Shown: one piece after another, positions 34,933 through 47,608 of the stretch
Layout: each line of letters opens with the position of its first letter
How positions within the stretch are numbered: position 1 is the stretch's first letter
DNA from: Breviolum minutum Mf 1.05b.01
Lineage: Eukaryota > Sar > Dinophyceae > Suessiales > Symbiodiniaceae
DNA length: 64,000 nucleotides
Assembly: GCA_000507305.1 (NCBI GenBank)
Contig: DF239846.1
Location: forward strand, 1-64,000
Direction of reading: 5' to 3'
Made by a program: the position numbers and the translations under genes
Notes under the pieces: generated by a model
The model's database searches: none
What the model was told of the DNA's origin: nothing
Seen by the model: only the letters and a program-made list of their open reading frames with translations

Positions 34933-35018
34933 CTTGCTGAGGGGCTTTTTCATTGACGGTTGTGAGCCATCTACCACTTGGCTACCATCCAATACCGCCA
35001 AAGATCGAACTTCTTGGA
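34933..35018 (-). CDS. Candidate minus-strand exon, 28 codons
   Basis: Acceptor TTTCCAG (followed by T, not G), 2 bases, then 28 codons (QEVRSLAVLDGSQVVDGSQ and on), then donor GTCATG. Composition is natural; no family is recognised. Confidence 0.4.
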
Positions 35019-37542
35019 CTGGAAATAAAACGAAATAAACACAGCGATGTTGAAAATTTGGCACGGCAATCTCGAGTGTTTTTGACAACGACGCATGTGC
35101 GCCGTCCATGTTGTCCCAAGACTTGGAAAAGCTACAGATGTTGTGCACCGGCGGAGTGATGTGAGCTAGAAAAATAAGTTTAGTTTACACGTATATAGAA
35201 CAATGACGTCGGAGATCCCAAGTTTACCTCCAAGCCTATGAACTTGGTAAAGAAGTTTTGCTAGATCGCCAGAGGTATTTTGACAGGCTTTGTTACCTCA
35301 AACTCTAACTCCGACACGCAATGCACTGCAGAGCACCTGCAGCATCTGATTTGAGAACCAATGAATCATCATGATTCCATAGCTCAACCTTCTTGCATCA
35401 AAAAGTTACCTGTTTGGCAACGAAAGATCACTACGGCCGAGTTCTGCATCATCATCGGGTGCAACAAATGCAATCAGCTGCAGCCTTGTATTGCACTTCT
35501 GAGGAAATTCGTGAAGCTCAACAAAAAGGTACTCAATGCACCTTAGCAGCACAGCTTGATTGGGTGTGGAAATCTGGAAGAGTTGGAATGTATCAAGTCG
35601 TCGTCTGGATTGTCGGAAGTTTAGCCAGGGATGACGTCCGTCACCCGTCCTCTGTCATCATGATTTCGAGGGGAACTGAACTGGTGACCGAAGGACATGT
35701 AGCTGAACTATCACGGGACACTTTGCACAGCACAGTGGCAAGGTCATTCATCCCAAGGAGGTTGATGTAATTTGATGTAATGTGGTTGTCTAGAACAGTC
35801 ATGGACATTGCATGAAGCTATTAATCACAATCATGGAACTTTGGAAGTTATTCTAGCTTTCACATTGCTGGCAGTTGCCATCCCCATATTGTGATTTTCC
35901 ATTGGCTTCCCACAAATACCCTGAGACAGAGCACATGGAACTACTTACCCATTCTGCAGCTTGTCGCGAAGAAGGATCTAGCATGATTGTAATATAGTAC
36001 AGGATAAATCGTGCTGATTTACCAATTGGAATTTCGTGAACAGCGAATCATGAACAAAGAAGGCGCCACTGGTGAGAAAGGTACGTGTTGCAAGAAGCGC
36101 CACTCTTGCAGCACGCGATTTGGAACATGTCCGATGTGAAGCACGGCTTCCGACCGCCAAGGCCACCAAGCTGCAGTACCTGCGGTGCGATCCCAATGTC
36201 CCGCCACCAAATACTGGCGACCGCTGCCGTGCTGGCACCGTGGACCCGCAATGGGTTAGAATCAGAACAGAGGGAAGGAAAAGATCTATGAAACAGATAT
36301 CGATGGATGTAACACAGATAGGCCCGGATTTTCTGAACCAAGCACGGCAAATTAGGCTTTTCTGTTGTATACAGCCCGCCCATGCATGAGTTTGTGGGCA
36401 ATGGCGGTGTGGGATGGTGCAGACCTACGTAGACTTCTCAACCATCCTCTCCGAGATGTTTCGTCGTGGAAGCCTGAACCTTAAAGGAAACAATTCCCGA
36501 TGCTAATTGCTGTAGGATTAATGGCCCGGAAACCAGGCAAAGCTGCGATTTCCATGGTGAATAAATGATATTTTTCTTCTATGTCCTGCTTGTATCATTC
36601 GCAGGGGCTAAGAACATCAACAACGTGAAGGTCCCTCTATGTGTTTCGTAGGTTTGGTGGAATCTATTGGACTCATAATATGATCACATGGATTCATTTT
36701 TCAAGAAATACATACCTGTCACATCCTTTCATCCACTGGCAGAAAGATGAGAAGCTTGGAATGCTTGGACTCAACGCCAGGACTTGCACTTCACCCCACG
36801 ACCTTTGAAATTGGTCCTGGGCACCTGGGCCAAATGTTTCAGGCTTTATCAAGCTTTGGTGCACTACGGTTGTAACAATGTTTAAATGATGTGCACGAGA
36901 GTTGGAATTAGTCCATCAGATACAAGTTGTATTTACTTGCACTACTCTACCACCAGGTTTTCTCTGGCAAACGCTGTCGCTATCTTCTACTATCGACTCT
37001 GACTCCACCTGAATTTCACATACGCCTGTGATTGCCAACAGATCCAAAGAACTCCAATGAATCGATTATTCGCGTTCCACGTTGTTTTGATTCTGCTGAG
37101 AAAAGGAAAGCACGGGTGCAGGTAAATATATAGTTTACATATTAGCATATGACCTTGTCGAGGGCAGTGGACGTTGACAGGCAAGAAAGCACGGTGATTT
37201 TTGGCATGCCATTTTATTCCACGTCTTTTGTTTGTGAGATGTATTGCCGATTGCTTTCTATGAATATTGATTTCATTTATGATTGCTGGAATCCAAAACG
37301 CTCCTGCAGCTGGAGTTCTCCAAGAATTTGCCCCCGTAAACACCATTAGTCAGCTCTTGGTTGATCGTTTCAAAACATTGGACGATTTTGTTCGATGTCT
37401 TCCTTTTCAAAGGAAGTGAATGGAAGGTTTTCATGCTGTCTGAAAGACCCTGGGCCCAGGTGTTATGGCTATGACCAGCCAGGGATCCATCCATGAAGCT
37501 CATCGTGCCTTGAAAGAAGCGTGACGTGATCAAAGTGAGTTG
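35019..37542. other. No firmly supported gene; ambiguous GC-rich patches
   Basis: At 35055-35160 both strands are open. At 35393-35770 a 125-codon plus frame without ATG has a natural middle (LAAQLDWVWKSGRVGMYQVV). At 36097-36250 a GC-rich island is open in two plus and two minus frames. Exons are probable in all three, but strand and borders are unresolved. Confidence 0.35.
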
Positions 37543-37914
37543 ATGATCATGATGATCGATTGTCAAAAAAGTTATCCACAATCACCATGTACCACCATCA
37601 CCCCCATTGGCCGCTATCAAATCTCAACATTCTCAGGGTTTTTCTATGTTTTCCTCACTGGAGCACTGGAACCCTTAGATTTCTTTCCCCAACTTCGGGT
37701 TGTGATGTTGTTCCCGACCTCAGTCGCAAGTGGGAAAGTCGCTTTTGGACCCTGCTTTGATCCAATCCTTAAAGCATTCGATACTTCTCTGCCGCATTAT
37801 GATCTGATTAATGAACTGAATATGTGGACCACAGATGCCAGATATGCGAGGTTGATCTGGGAATTGTTGATCGCTGCAAAGAAAGGCATGCGAGGCATAG
37901 GCCATAGGCACTAA
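37543..37914 (+). CDS. Candidate coding block, up to 123 residues
   Basis: An ATG at 37543 opens a frame to TAA. The last two thirds (from about 37715) look strongly coding: SVASGKVAFGPCFDPILKAF, then DLINELNMWTTDARYARLIW and a basic end. The front part is low quality, so the true 5' border is probably an acceptor near 37650-37720. No family is recognised. Confidence 0.4.
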   Translation: MIMMIDCQKSYPQSPCTTITPIGRYQISTFSGFFYVFLTGALEPLDFFPQLRVVMLFPTSVASGKVAFGPCFDPILKAFDTSLPHYDLINELNMWTTDARYARLIWELLIAAKKGMRGIGHRH

Positions 37915-38197
37915 GAAATTCTATCCCGAAGAGATTTTAATAAAGTGAACCATGAGGCCCAAGCAGCAAAGATAAGAGAGCCATGAACTGGGAATCAATG
38001 GATATAATATGATCGAAGGAAGTTTAAATAGAAACTTCCGACAATATGGACAGTTGAAAAGCAGATGCATAGCTCCGCAGTAGAGTCGCCAAGTCAGTCG
38101 ACAAAAGATGCAATAGCGCGAAAGTCAGAAGAAAGAAGATACATCCGCGCTAAATGTTAGAGAAGTCGCGAAATGCTGTGTTTTTTCAATGATTCGT

Positions 38198-38198
38198 N
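38198..38198. other. Ambiguous base
   Basis: A single n interrupts the sequence here (another is at 146). No open frame of interest crosses it. Confidence 0.95.
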
Positions 38199-38682
38199 TT
38201 CTTGAAACTTCCGCCACCGCCTTGTGCGGTACTACTGGTATAATAGATATGATCTATTCAATATATATATATATCTATTATGAAATTGTAAATATGATAT
38301 ATACTCCAATATAGTCAACACTCCACAGTGTCACGTGTCCATCAAAGAGTGTATCCACTTGGGCATGTCGCCCTTTAGGCAGCACATGGATGAAGAAACC
38401 AGGAGTTTGCTCGGTGGACCAATACAATGACGCCAGGCAGGACCTGGTGGGGGCGATCCAGAACGTGTGAAGGCATTGTAATGGACATGAAGGAGATTCT
38501 TGGAACTATAGCGTATTGTACCGTACTGTTTTTTGTGAAAGCCCTTGGCGGTGGATTTCATTAAATTCTTTATAGTGAGTTAGTGTTGGCGATGGTAGCA
38601 AAAACATGCAAGAAAAGAAGAGTGGTTTTATAGTTGTGTCCTGAGTTCTGGGTAAGGTGAATCAGTTTGATAGTCCCTGCAC

Positions 38683-38762
38683 AGGTGCAAAGTTTTTCCC
38701 ATGTTCGTCTTCGGCGACACTGGTGCTGCCAGAGCGTCTCCTGACTTTCACATGCCCCGGTA
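38683..38762 (-). CDS. Candidate minus-strand exon, 26 codons
   Basis: Acceptor CTTTCAG, 2 bases, then 26 codons (HVKVRRRSGSTSVAEDEHGK in the middle), then donor GTGCAG in phase 0. Basic then acidic, as in a phosphorylated linker. A further minus-strand helical frame at 38790-38930 may be its neighbour. Confidence 0.4.
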
Positions 38763-39085
38763 CTGAAAGAAGACAATTGCTATAGGTGCGAAGGGACACA
38801 CAATTTGAATCTTTTTGTAGCATGCCGGCATACAGTGAATCAGTTGCCTGCAATGCGTTCACATCATTCATGAATTTGAAGCAAGAACTGACTTTGCTGC
38901 CCAGAAATGCGAAGAGAGATGCAGTTGGCAATCTTGGTCCAGGTTTTGTTTGTTTCTTTGCCTCCGCACCTCTAACAGACTTGGAGAATCATTCCACGGC
39001 AGCTTGATTGCCCAGGTGGGTGAGAACCACATAGGGCATAGGCAATTTGATTTAAAATTTAAGAGATAGGCTGCGCTCCAAACAA

Positions 39086-39214
39086 ATGATGCTAAATGAT
39101 AACCGCTTGGCCCTTGAAGGAAGGGGTTATCCTCTGAGGAATGCTTACGATGCAGTGACCCTGGATGATGTGCCGGAGCCACCTCAAATATGGGATGCTG
39201 GGTGGCAAGCATAG
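39086..39214 (+). CDS. Small candidate frame or exon, 42 residues
   Basis: ATG to TAG without interruption, with natural composition (LRNAYDAVTLDDVPEPPQIW). A donor GTGACC after codon 24 is possible. It could be a first exon or a small protein. Confidence 0.35.
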   Translation: MMLNDNRLALEGRGYPLRNAYDAVTLDDVPEPPQIWDAGWQA

Positions 39215-41176
39215 AAAGCATGGCAAAGCATAGTGCAGGCATTGTCCGGTTCATCCAACGTTTGCACAGATCGTCAAATCATCTATAGAGAGGAATCGGG
39301 AGTTTGGAGGAAAGTGTACGAAGTGGTTCCAATTGGCATGTAGAGTGCAGCAGAATTCTCTGTGGTGATAAGATGAGAAAAAGTCATGCTTGAGTGCCAA
39401 AAGCCGGCAAATTCATGAGGTATTTCAGCTGGTGCTAACAACATGGGACTTCTACAGATTTTGAGATCTATGATTCATGCGTATGCCTGCAATTGTCCTC
39501 ATTCCGTCTCAGAGAAAACGGAAAGGTGCAGGTGCTGCAAGATAATTTTAGCAGACGGTTTTCGTCCGAGGACGGCTTTGCAGATACCAAGAACAGTGAG
39601 GTTTGCATCGGTCGGGGTTTTGACAGTGGTCACGCCAAATCATGGGGTTCATTTCTTGAACTTATAAGCATCGGCTTCTCTCTGAATAGAGGCTAAGACC
39701 GTGTCCCATGTAGTCATTGGGCACGGGCATTGATGAAAAAGTCAGGATCATCATCATACATCAGTCATCAGCACAGATGTTTCTATACATGCAAAAAGAT
39801 GTAGACCCTGATGTGGTCCTTCGAACTGCCAGAGATTTGTGATGCCAATTGATACAGGGTTGCCTCCTTGAAATATGATCAACAAGGTTTGTAGACTGTG
39901 ATGGTATACGGTATACTGGTATACGGTATACTGCATAACCTTCGCCAAGTGGCATCGTTGTATTGTGATGTTTCAATGGTTGAAGGTCGAAAAGGATGTA
40001 TTTGCGTATACCTAGAGTTTGCATGAACACTTTCTGAGCAGCAGCATCGACTTGAAGAATTTTGCAGGATTTTGCTATATGTTAATTTGGGATGAGGATT
40101 TCCCTCCCGGTATAAAGTGGTAGTGGAATACAGGCCAGGTTACAATTAATCCACCAAAGCCACCTGCGTGGAAAGAGCGCCGGGCACAGGGATGGAAGAG
40201 GAGTTGGTGGACGAGTCAATTCAAAACGCCTGCTTGGCGCCTTGGCCGCCTGCGATTGTTTCTGACTGTCACTATTCCTTTTCGTTTAGAAAGCCTGTCG
40301 TTTGACAATGATATATTCTTGCTTCCCAAAGGTTAAAAAAGAGAGACAGAGACCAAAGACATGTGTATGGTATCCATGGCGTTCCAAGGTCCAGGTTTCC
40401 ACTCATTGGCAGTATTCCTGGAACCTAAGAAACGTTCTCTGTAAAGATCTGTGGAAGCTGAGGTTAGCTTTTGCTTCAAAAGAGTACAGTTGGGCCACAC
40501 ATATCGGGAAAATGGACTCCGACACCTTTCCAGTTGCTTGGACCTGTTGATCAACTAGAACCAAGACGGTAGAAAGACTCAAAACATGAATCATCATGAA
40601 TCTATAATTCTATAATCTATATAATTTACGTAATTTGTACCTTATCTACGGCGGGCGGCCCATGAAGTGATCCATATACTGAATATTTGCTGAACTCAGA
40701 AAGTTGTGCATGAATCCTGAGACGCCGGACCAGAAGCTTGGTGTAGACCTAACATCGATGGTGGTTCCTTTGCCTTACACATCGTTATACCTTTTGTCAC
40801 ATTTTGTCACTGTCATGACACCCGATTCATGGAAAACTCAAACGATATGACCTAACCTCCAGAAAAAGTGATCTCATAATATGTTTTGGTGAATTACTGT
40901 CATTGGAGATCATTAGTGTTTGTGATGCTCCTTGCCAACAGTTACTGGCCGAAACCATGCTACTTTTTTTAAAGATCCTCTAGTGCTGGCCTTTAAACTA
41001 CTTGTTGAAGGATCCGATGTCAATATTATTTATGTAGGTTAACCAGGAGGATCCCCAAAAATATGAAGTAGGTTCGCAAAATCAAACTATTGCTTTTGTC
41101 TACAAGCACACAGGCTGTAACACGCTCCCCAAGTCAGTATGCTCACTTTGGAAGCAGGCCCTAAACCTTGTTCGGG
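39215..41176. other. No supported gene
   Basis: Two overlapping plus frames at 39443-39696 compete with each other. Elsewhere only short frames occur. One tandem duplication is listed separately. Confidence 0.35.
39903..39932. repeat. Perfect 15-bp tandem duplication
   Basis: The unit ggtatacggtatact occurs twice in succession. It is itself made of near-palindromic gtatac blocks, so it can form a hairpin. Confidence 0.85.
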
Positions 41177-41302
41177 ATGCTACGCCTTTCAGCTGCTTCC
41201 GCCAGAATCGCCGAGGACATCACAAGCATCATGGAGGATCTAGCATCCGAGCCTGTCTCTGGCGGCGGCCGTGTGTGGCCCATCCTGTATGGGAGGCCAA
41301 GA
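41177..41302 (+). CDS. Candidate first exon, 42 codons
   Basis: ATG at 41177 starts a helical, acidic segment (ARIAEDITSIMEDLASEP, then GGGRVWPILYG) and meets donor GTAGAA at 41303 in phase 0. An in-frame TAA lies just upstream, so an initiating ATG is plausible. An inner acceptor CTTTCAG at 41191 is the alternative. Unknown family. Confidence 0.45.
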
Positions 41303-42543
41303 GTAGAACTGACACATTGTTTGTGATTTCTCTTGGTGTGACTCACTGTCTGACCTGTAAATATAAATAGTGGTACTGATCATGAAGCCTAAATGCACCT
41401 TAAAACGCCCAAGCTTTGATATATCCAAGCGCATGCAATGGAATTATGAAGGGAAAATATTTCATCGGTATGTCCAATTGAGTTGTGTTTATCCCGCTGC
41501 ACTAACAATTCATTGCCTCAATATGTCAGCCAAGATTGTAGGTTAAAATGGTTAAAATGGTTTGAGACTCAACCGATCAGTGACCTTGGTTTACAACGCT
41601 TTACAACGACATACTAAAGTGAATTGGTCCATCATAGCTTCTCTGCAAGATGTGGCTGATCAAAGCCCGACTATCGAAAACGGAGGCGTTTCCCTGGTGG
41701 ATACAACGGCAAAGGTGGTGCGGTCCTAAGCCTAAGGGGCTGCTGAGAAGCAGAAGTTGGCTGCTACCAACCCCAGCAAAAGGCGTTTTGAAGGGCCATG
41801 ACGGCCTGATCCTTCAAGCATGTGAATGACTTATTTATCCTATAAATCGTCACGATGGGGTCCTGTCGGATCTGTTTGCTAGTATCCAGGTTTACAAGTC
41901 TTGCATGTTTGTTCTTCTTTCAGGCCGTTTTGGCCGTGACCACGTGCTCAGGTTGCTATGGTTCAGATAATAATAATGTAATATTTGATATTATGTAAAA
42001 GTACATTTTAAATGTACTGTACCAAATTGCTTTTTTGAACTTGGGGCTGACAAAAACAGAAATGAAGCTGACAACACGCAGTAACGATCAACAGAGGTTT
42101 CATGTGGCTAAACAGCAGTGCTGTGCCTCGCACGTTTGCTGTGGCCCCATATTCTGTCTACGCACCTGAGCCCCTGACATTTCCTCAACTACACCCCTCC
42201 AACCAGCGAAACTTTTGGTCCAGCTCAGCAATCGAGGCATGTTTGGAGAGTTTTATGCCCTCAGCCGTTCATTGATCCCTTGCTTCCTCCAAGAAGATGC
42301 CAAGAAGAAACGCAGGAGAGGGCACACGGCATTCATTGAGTCAAGCGTCTTGTAGCAGCACATCCCTGGACCTGAATGAAAATCGAATAGAAATCGAGTC
42401 ATCTTCAAACCAAGCATTCAATTCACAGGGAAGAAATTACTGTTGGATCAATGTCACATTTGACGGGAACCCAGGGAACCAAAGCAACCAATCAACTCCT
42501 TGTCACGACCGACCACCATCCCCGTGGTCCCGGCACAGCACAG

Positions 42544-42640
42544 GAGTGCCATGATCAATGGGCGCAACACCACCTGGGGTGACGAATGGTGGGATCATGC
42601 AGAGGATCAAGTGCTGCGCACCACCCTTTTCCATGCAGAG
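42544..42640 (+). CDS. Candidate exon, Trp-rich, 32 codons
   Basis: CACAG|G, 1 base, then 32 codons (MINGRNTTWGDEWWDHAEDQ and on), then donor GTACGG in phase 0. Strongly coding in look, with an unusual three tryptophans in four positions plus neighbours. Not recognised. May precede 43892. Confidence 0.5.
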
Positions 42641-43891
42641 GTACGGGCTGTGGGTTGAAACCTGGAGTTCGACTCTGTTGTATGGAGTTTAAGTTTGTGA
42701 CCCTGACAATCTGCCATACTCAGATCCTTTGCCAGGTAATATGTTTCTTGTCAGAAAACGTTCAAGGACTCAAACGAATGAAAATAGTTTGAGCCTCATG
42801 GGAAATTTGATGCGTACTTTTTCTGCGACTAGCAGGTCCTTGACATGTATGTTGATGCATGGATGTACGATGATCCATGGATGCATGGATGTTTCACGCG
42901 CCAGGAAGCCCATCTTTGCCCAGCGATGTTGGATGTGGCCACAAAAAGATGGGAACATCCAGTCTAGCGTCGGGTAGACCCATGCCGGCAACACCAGTGA
43001 CAGGTCGTCTCTGGTCACGCACAAGTGGACAAATTCAATGAACTCCCACGGGGTGAATTGTAGTTGGATTATGTTGCCTTCTGCGTTTCCTGAACTTGAG
43101 GACATCAGTCTTTGGTTTCATATCGACACTTCTGTGACTCTTAAGATCTCTTAAGTATATTCATGATTATTCACGCTATTTTTGCCTTGATTGGATTTAG
43201 ATCACTTTTTCTGACCTTCTGCCATTATCCGCTAGTCACTCTGTCATCCAATAGAAATACTATTTCGCGGATACATCATAAGACAGCAGTATTGAATCTG
43301 ACTGGATGAGTGAAATCGGGTGAAATATGAAATTGTACTGCAACATATTTGCTATATTTGTCTATCATTTTGTATGGATTTTTTGTTGTGTAATATGCTA
43401 GACCTGTCCCTAACGACCTGCCGCTTGGATACCACGGTTGCGTCGTGCGTCTGCATAAAAAGGGGTGCGGGAAGCACAGGGTGGCGCCTGGGATTTGGGG
43501 AGGATTTGTGTTCTTTTTGGACAAGACTTTGATGGATTTACTATGATTTGGTGAAGGCAAGTGCCAATAGATGGAAGATATAGATTTTACAATCAAGGCA
43601 AGTGCTAGGTGATGCACAGTATCAGCTCCGGAAGTTCTTTTCAGAAGCTACCCGCCCACCGCGAGAATTTTCGGAGAATCGAAACTGATCAAACGCAAAT
43701 TCCTCAACAGCTTCGTGTCTTCCCCAGACGAGTTTTGGTACTTCTCAGATGTTTTGACAAAAGACTAGATACTTTGCGGACATTATGGCAGACACCCACA
43801 AATGGTGGCATACTTGGCAGTTTTGTGAACTGGCCAGGTAAATAAACCACAGAATTTCTTTGGGCTTCTAGTGTGGTAGTGCTATTTGGAG

Positions 43892-44004
43892 ATGCCAGAC
43901 TCTCTTTTGGATGGCCCTCCCCGTTTTGGAGGCATGGACGTGAAGAATGCCAAGGTGATGGTCAAGAAGTACTGGCTTGATCATCCTCGGATCTCAGATC
44001 CTCA
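43892..44004 (+). CDS. Candidate exon, 37 codons
   Basis: After TTGGAG the frame begins with ATG and encodes a basic/aromatic segment (DVKNAKVMVKKYWLDHPRIS). It ends at a consensus donor GTAAGA in phase 2. It may be a first exon or may continue from 42640 in phase 0. A phase match exists with 45084. Confidence 0.5.
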
Positions 44005-44487
44005 GTAAGAAATTGCACGAGTGAAATGTGAAATCCCATGCTTTCAGATTGCTGTACTGACGCAAAAATGCAATACGGATGTTTCAGACTGAGATGAGGG
44101 TACTACGGGGGTGGATCAGTGTTGACATTGTGTTGCCATTTCACACAGAAATTGTTTTTTTGGTGTTCAGGTTGGACGAGGATTACTTAAATTTCATTTG
44201 CAAACTTTGCACAAAAACACTAGGCCAATTCAGCTTTGCAATTTTCTTGTGATGGGCATAGCGGGGCTTGGAAGTTAGATGATTGGAGCATTTGGAAAGC
44301 TTACCATGAAGGATCATGAAAGCACATAATCATCAGCTAGAAATATTTCATTGGCAACCACATATTTGGTCAATGCATGGTATTATTTTTGAATTAATAT
44401 GAATTAATACCAATCTATTTTCTATATAATATGTCGACATGCAGGTTTGTGATTTTTCAACTGTTTCCTTCACAGTTTCAGCTACAG

Positions 44488-44583
44488 GAACCATGGCTTC
44501 TATGGATTGGTGCAGACGCTGCAATCCTGGATGACTCTGACGTGCTGCGGACGTTGCTGCGCCAGGTCTCTCCGGACGTGCAG
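44488..44583 (+). CDS. Candidate exon, 32 codons
   Basis: GCTACAG|G, then 32 codons (LLWIGADAAILDDSDVLRTL and on) in phase 0/0, then donor GTGGGA. Natural, acidic/leucine-rich. Its phase does not match the exon ending at 44004, so a further exon lies between them or the genes differ. Confidence 0.4.
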
Positions 44584-45083
44584 GTGGGAACTGGGAATGA
44601 AGGGATCCACGACCACCGGATCGGGCAAGCCAAGGGATTGCTTTGTGGCAAGGTTTAGACAATGCAATAACGATATACGATGACATAGTATGGTCTTGGT
44701 GCTCCAATTATAAATATGTTGGGGTTTCATCGGTTCGTGAGAGACAAGGTACTTCCAACCAATAAAACAACTGGCAATTCGGTAATTCTAAGCAATTCTA
44801 TGAATTTCTCGAACTAAGCCGCTGGGTGCAAGCTGCGTAGCCCGCTAGACAATGGGAAACGTAAAAGAGATCGCGTTGACAATGTCAGCTACAACCAAAG
44901 AGCACGAAAGTACACAGTAAAGATAGAAACAACTAGCCAAAAGCTTAATTACTTACACTGAAGTATCAAGGTATGTATAGCTGTATTTTGGATTCAGTCC
45001 GACTTTTTACGTTGCAATGTGCATAGTGACAGAATTGACACGGTGGCTGTTTGTTTGCAACTACACTTGTCATTGTTTTTCAG

Positions 45084-45182
45084 GTGCCCCGTGTCAGCCG
45101 AGGTGCTCATTACGCGCGACCCGCACGGCCGCGCTGGAGACTCGATGTCTCTGTTCAACGCGGATGTTATCCTTATCAGAAG
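45084..45182 (+). CDS. Candidate exon, 32 codons
   Basis: TTTTTCAG|G with a good pyrimidine tract, 1 base, then a natural frame (CPVSAEVLITRDPHGRAGDS, then LFNADVILIR), then a GC donor. A second frame is also open through this GC-rich patch. The single first base would complete the phase-2 exon at 44004. Confidence 0.4.
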
Positions 45183-46023
45183 GCAGGGATCGACGTACTT
45201 GGCATGATCTTGGACGGTAGACGTTTAGTGTCTCGTAGATTGCCGACCGGGGCAACGTTAGCTCCAATTGGCCAGCTGGTTGCCCATGTTGAGCTTGTTT
45301 AGGACTTTATGGGTGATTATTTCAGGCAAGTTCTTGTCAGAAAACGATGCTCATCGTCTGTTGACACCTTCGCGAATCTTCCAAATCCATTTCAGCGCAG
45401 CATGAGGAGCCAATGGAGTTCCAAGTTCCTGCAACGTTGGTGGGACGATGATCGCATGCGGGAAGGTCGGACAGACCAGGAGGTGCCTAGAGTTCCAAGC
45501 TGTTTGGCGCATCAATTTTTGTTGAAAGTAACTTGACAATCAGCGGTTTGGGGAAACTCATGTTTGCAGTGTCTGGATCAGGTCTCAATAACTTTTGGTA
45601 TAGTCAGCAAAGTCAAACTTTAGTTTGCAAGCGACTTATGGAGTTGTTTATCTCTGGCTATGCTGCTTGTTTTGAGAATGTACCAAAAGCCAACAGCTCA
45701 AAAGCCATCGGTCTTTCGCAGCGATTTGGCTAAGCTGAATCCAAAAAAACTTGGGTGTTTGAATTGCAGACGCAATTGCATATGGCATAATATGAAAATT
45801 GGCACAAGGAATACTTTTTTTGCCTATCAACATGAGAAATGACTGCAGTCTGGTGGCTTGTCCTTGCTTTCCTGCTTTTGCATTGCAGGTGTTGGAGCTG
45901 CTGTATCAAGAGGACTTTTTGCATGGTTGATTTTGGGTTTCTGGGATATAGTAAATGATAAAGTATTTTTTGGAGATTTAGATGGCCAAGAGTTTAGGTT
46001 TCAAGCTTTGTTGCTCTCTTCAG

Positions 46024-46197
46024 GCAGCCTCTTGGCCTTGTTCTGAAGAGGATCTGATGGAAATTGTTTTCAATTTGCAAAATATCTCTCTCCGCCTTGG
46101 CGTGACGAAATTTCCAATGTTTGAGCAAATTGCGATGAAGCACAGAACAAGCACTATCTTCAAGGCGACTCTTGCAACCCTGTGGCCCAGACCAAGT
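46024..46197 (+). CDS. Candidate exon, 58 codons, helical
   Basis: CTCTTCAG|G and a consensus donor GTAAGT bound exactly 58 codons in phase 0/0. The product is helical (EEDLMEIVFNLQNISLRLG, then FPMFEQIAMKH), reminiscent by eye of octotricopeptide or FAST-kinase-like leucine-rich helices. That assignment is weak; the exon itself is well bounded. Confidence 0.5.
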
Positions 46198-46484
46198 GTA
46201 AGTGGAAACTCAGAAGTGCAGGGCCCAAGGTCTTATCGAATCTTATAACCTAAAGTCTTAGTTCTGTTTTCGAAAGTGTGACCAACTGTCTCTAGCACCC
46301 TTTTGCTGTGACTGCCTTGTAGTTGAGCTCGTTTTGTTCAACTTTTGGCGACCAATCTTAGCTATCTTAGCTTCAATTTGCCCTTCACCTCACCAGTCCA
46401 AGAGCTTTGGGATTCTCACCTGACCAACCCAGACCAATCATCTCCGTCATCTCGATGGGCTCATCGGCTCCGTTGTATTTCCAG

Positions 46485-46658
46485 GATGTCTTGGCTGCAC
46501 GTTCCAAGGGCTTCCAGCTCCTACCACCACTGACATTAAACTCCGATTCCCTCAGCATTGTCGCTGCAGCGCCCATGGTGCAGCCGGTGGTGCACTTGGG
46601 AGGCCGAGCTTCTCAAATTGAAATTGTTGATCACCAAGCAGATATACAGTGAATAGGG
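46485..46658 (+). CDS. Candidate exon, border unclear
   Basis: TTTCCAG|G opens a 54-codon frame (LSIVAAAPMVQPVVHLGG in the middle) that meets TGA right after 46652. An inner donor such as GTGCAG near 46578 is likely. It lies between two better exons on the same strand. Confidence 0.3.
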
Positions 46659-47504
46659 ATGAATATGGTGAATGTGGAGGAATGTGTTGGACTTTGATTG
46701 TGTACATATTGATCATTTGCATCGGAGGACGCTGATACATCACTTGAAAGTAGGAAGGCGGATTGAATTCCAACAACACGGCCACACCTCCGTTTTGGGT
46801 GGTAGTTTCAACCAGTTCCTTTCCGCCGCAGTTGTTTTATACGTAGAAATGTTATCCCAGTTATCCCACATTTGACTATAGTAATTCAATTCATACAGAT
46901 TGAAACACAGCCGTCAACTAAGCCCATTGTCATCCATTGTCCATGCTAAGCATCAGCCAATTTTCCTCGCATCCCAGTGCTTCCTGCCTTGTGAGAGGAC
47001 ACGGCGATGCTGTCAGGGCTCAATTCTTCAGTGAAGTTCTGACCATGCAATGTCAGGACAGGTTTGGGTGTAGTTTAGGACCAGATTCTGTGGTGATGTG
47101 ATAGTGAAGTGTAAAAAACGATAGGCCGCTGCCATTTCCGTAATGGAACTTGAAGGTCTACGGTGAATGCTTCAAACCACCATGTTTGTATTTCTCAATG
47201 TCACACGTCAAAAGGTCTTGATAGTGCTGGCAATTCCACTTAGGAGGTGAAAGCCAACGTCGTTGTTGAAGTAATGACATGGATTTGAAACCAGAATCCA
47301 CCTTAACTAAGTGAAATAATGATCAGAACTCACTGGATTCTTTGGTATGTTGCTTGTCATGGGACACTCGGGCTGCCCTCTTCGAATGCTCCACCCACTG
47401 AGGGCTGAAATCTGGACTTGACGATCAGTTGAAGTACAAAATACGAAGCAATATGCTTTCTGCAATCCCAACTAGCAGATTACAATCATACAAGTTTTGC
47501 TCAG

Positions 47505-47608
47505 GGTTTTCACTTCCCAGCTCATTGGAGGATCGTTTGCAACGCGACTCCCTCGAATTGCAAGATCTTTACCTGAAGTGCCTACGCCGTGCAGTGCAAT
47601 CACCTGAG
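47505..47608 (+). CDS. TPR gene, exon block 1
   Basis: GCTCAG|G, 2 bases and 34 codons ending phase 0 at donor GTGGGT. Helical: SLELQDLYLKCLRRAVQSPE forms helix A of a TPR. The upstream exon that supplies its first base was not found. Confidence 0.55.
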
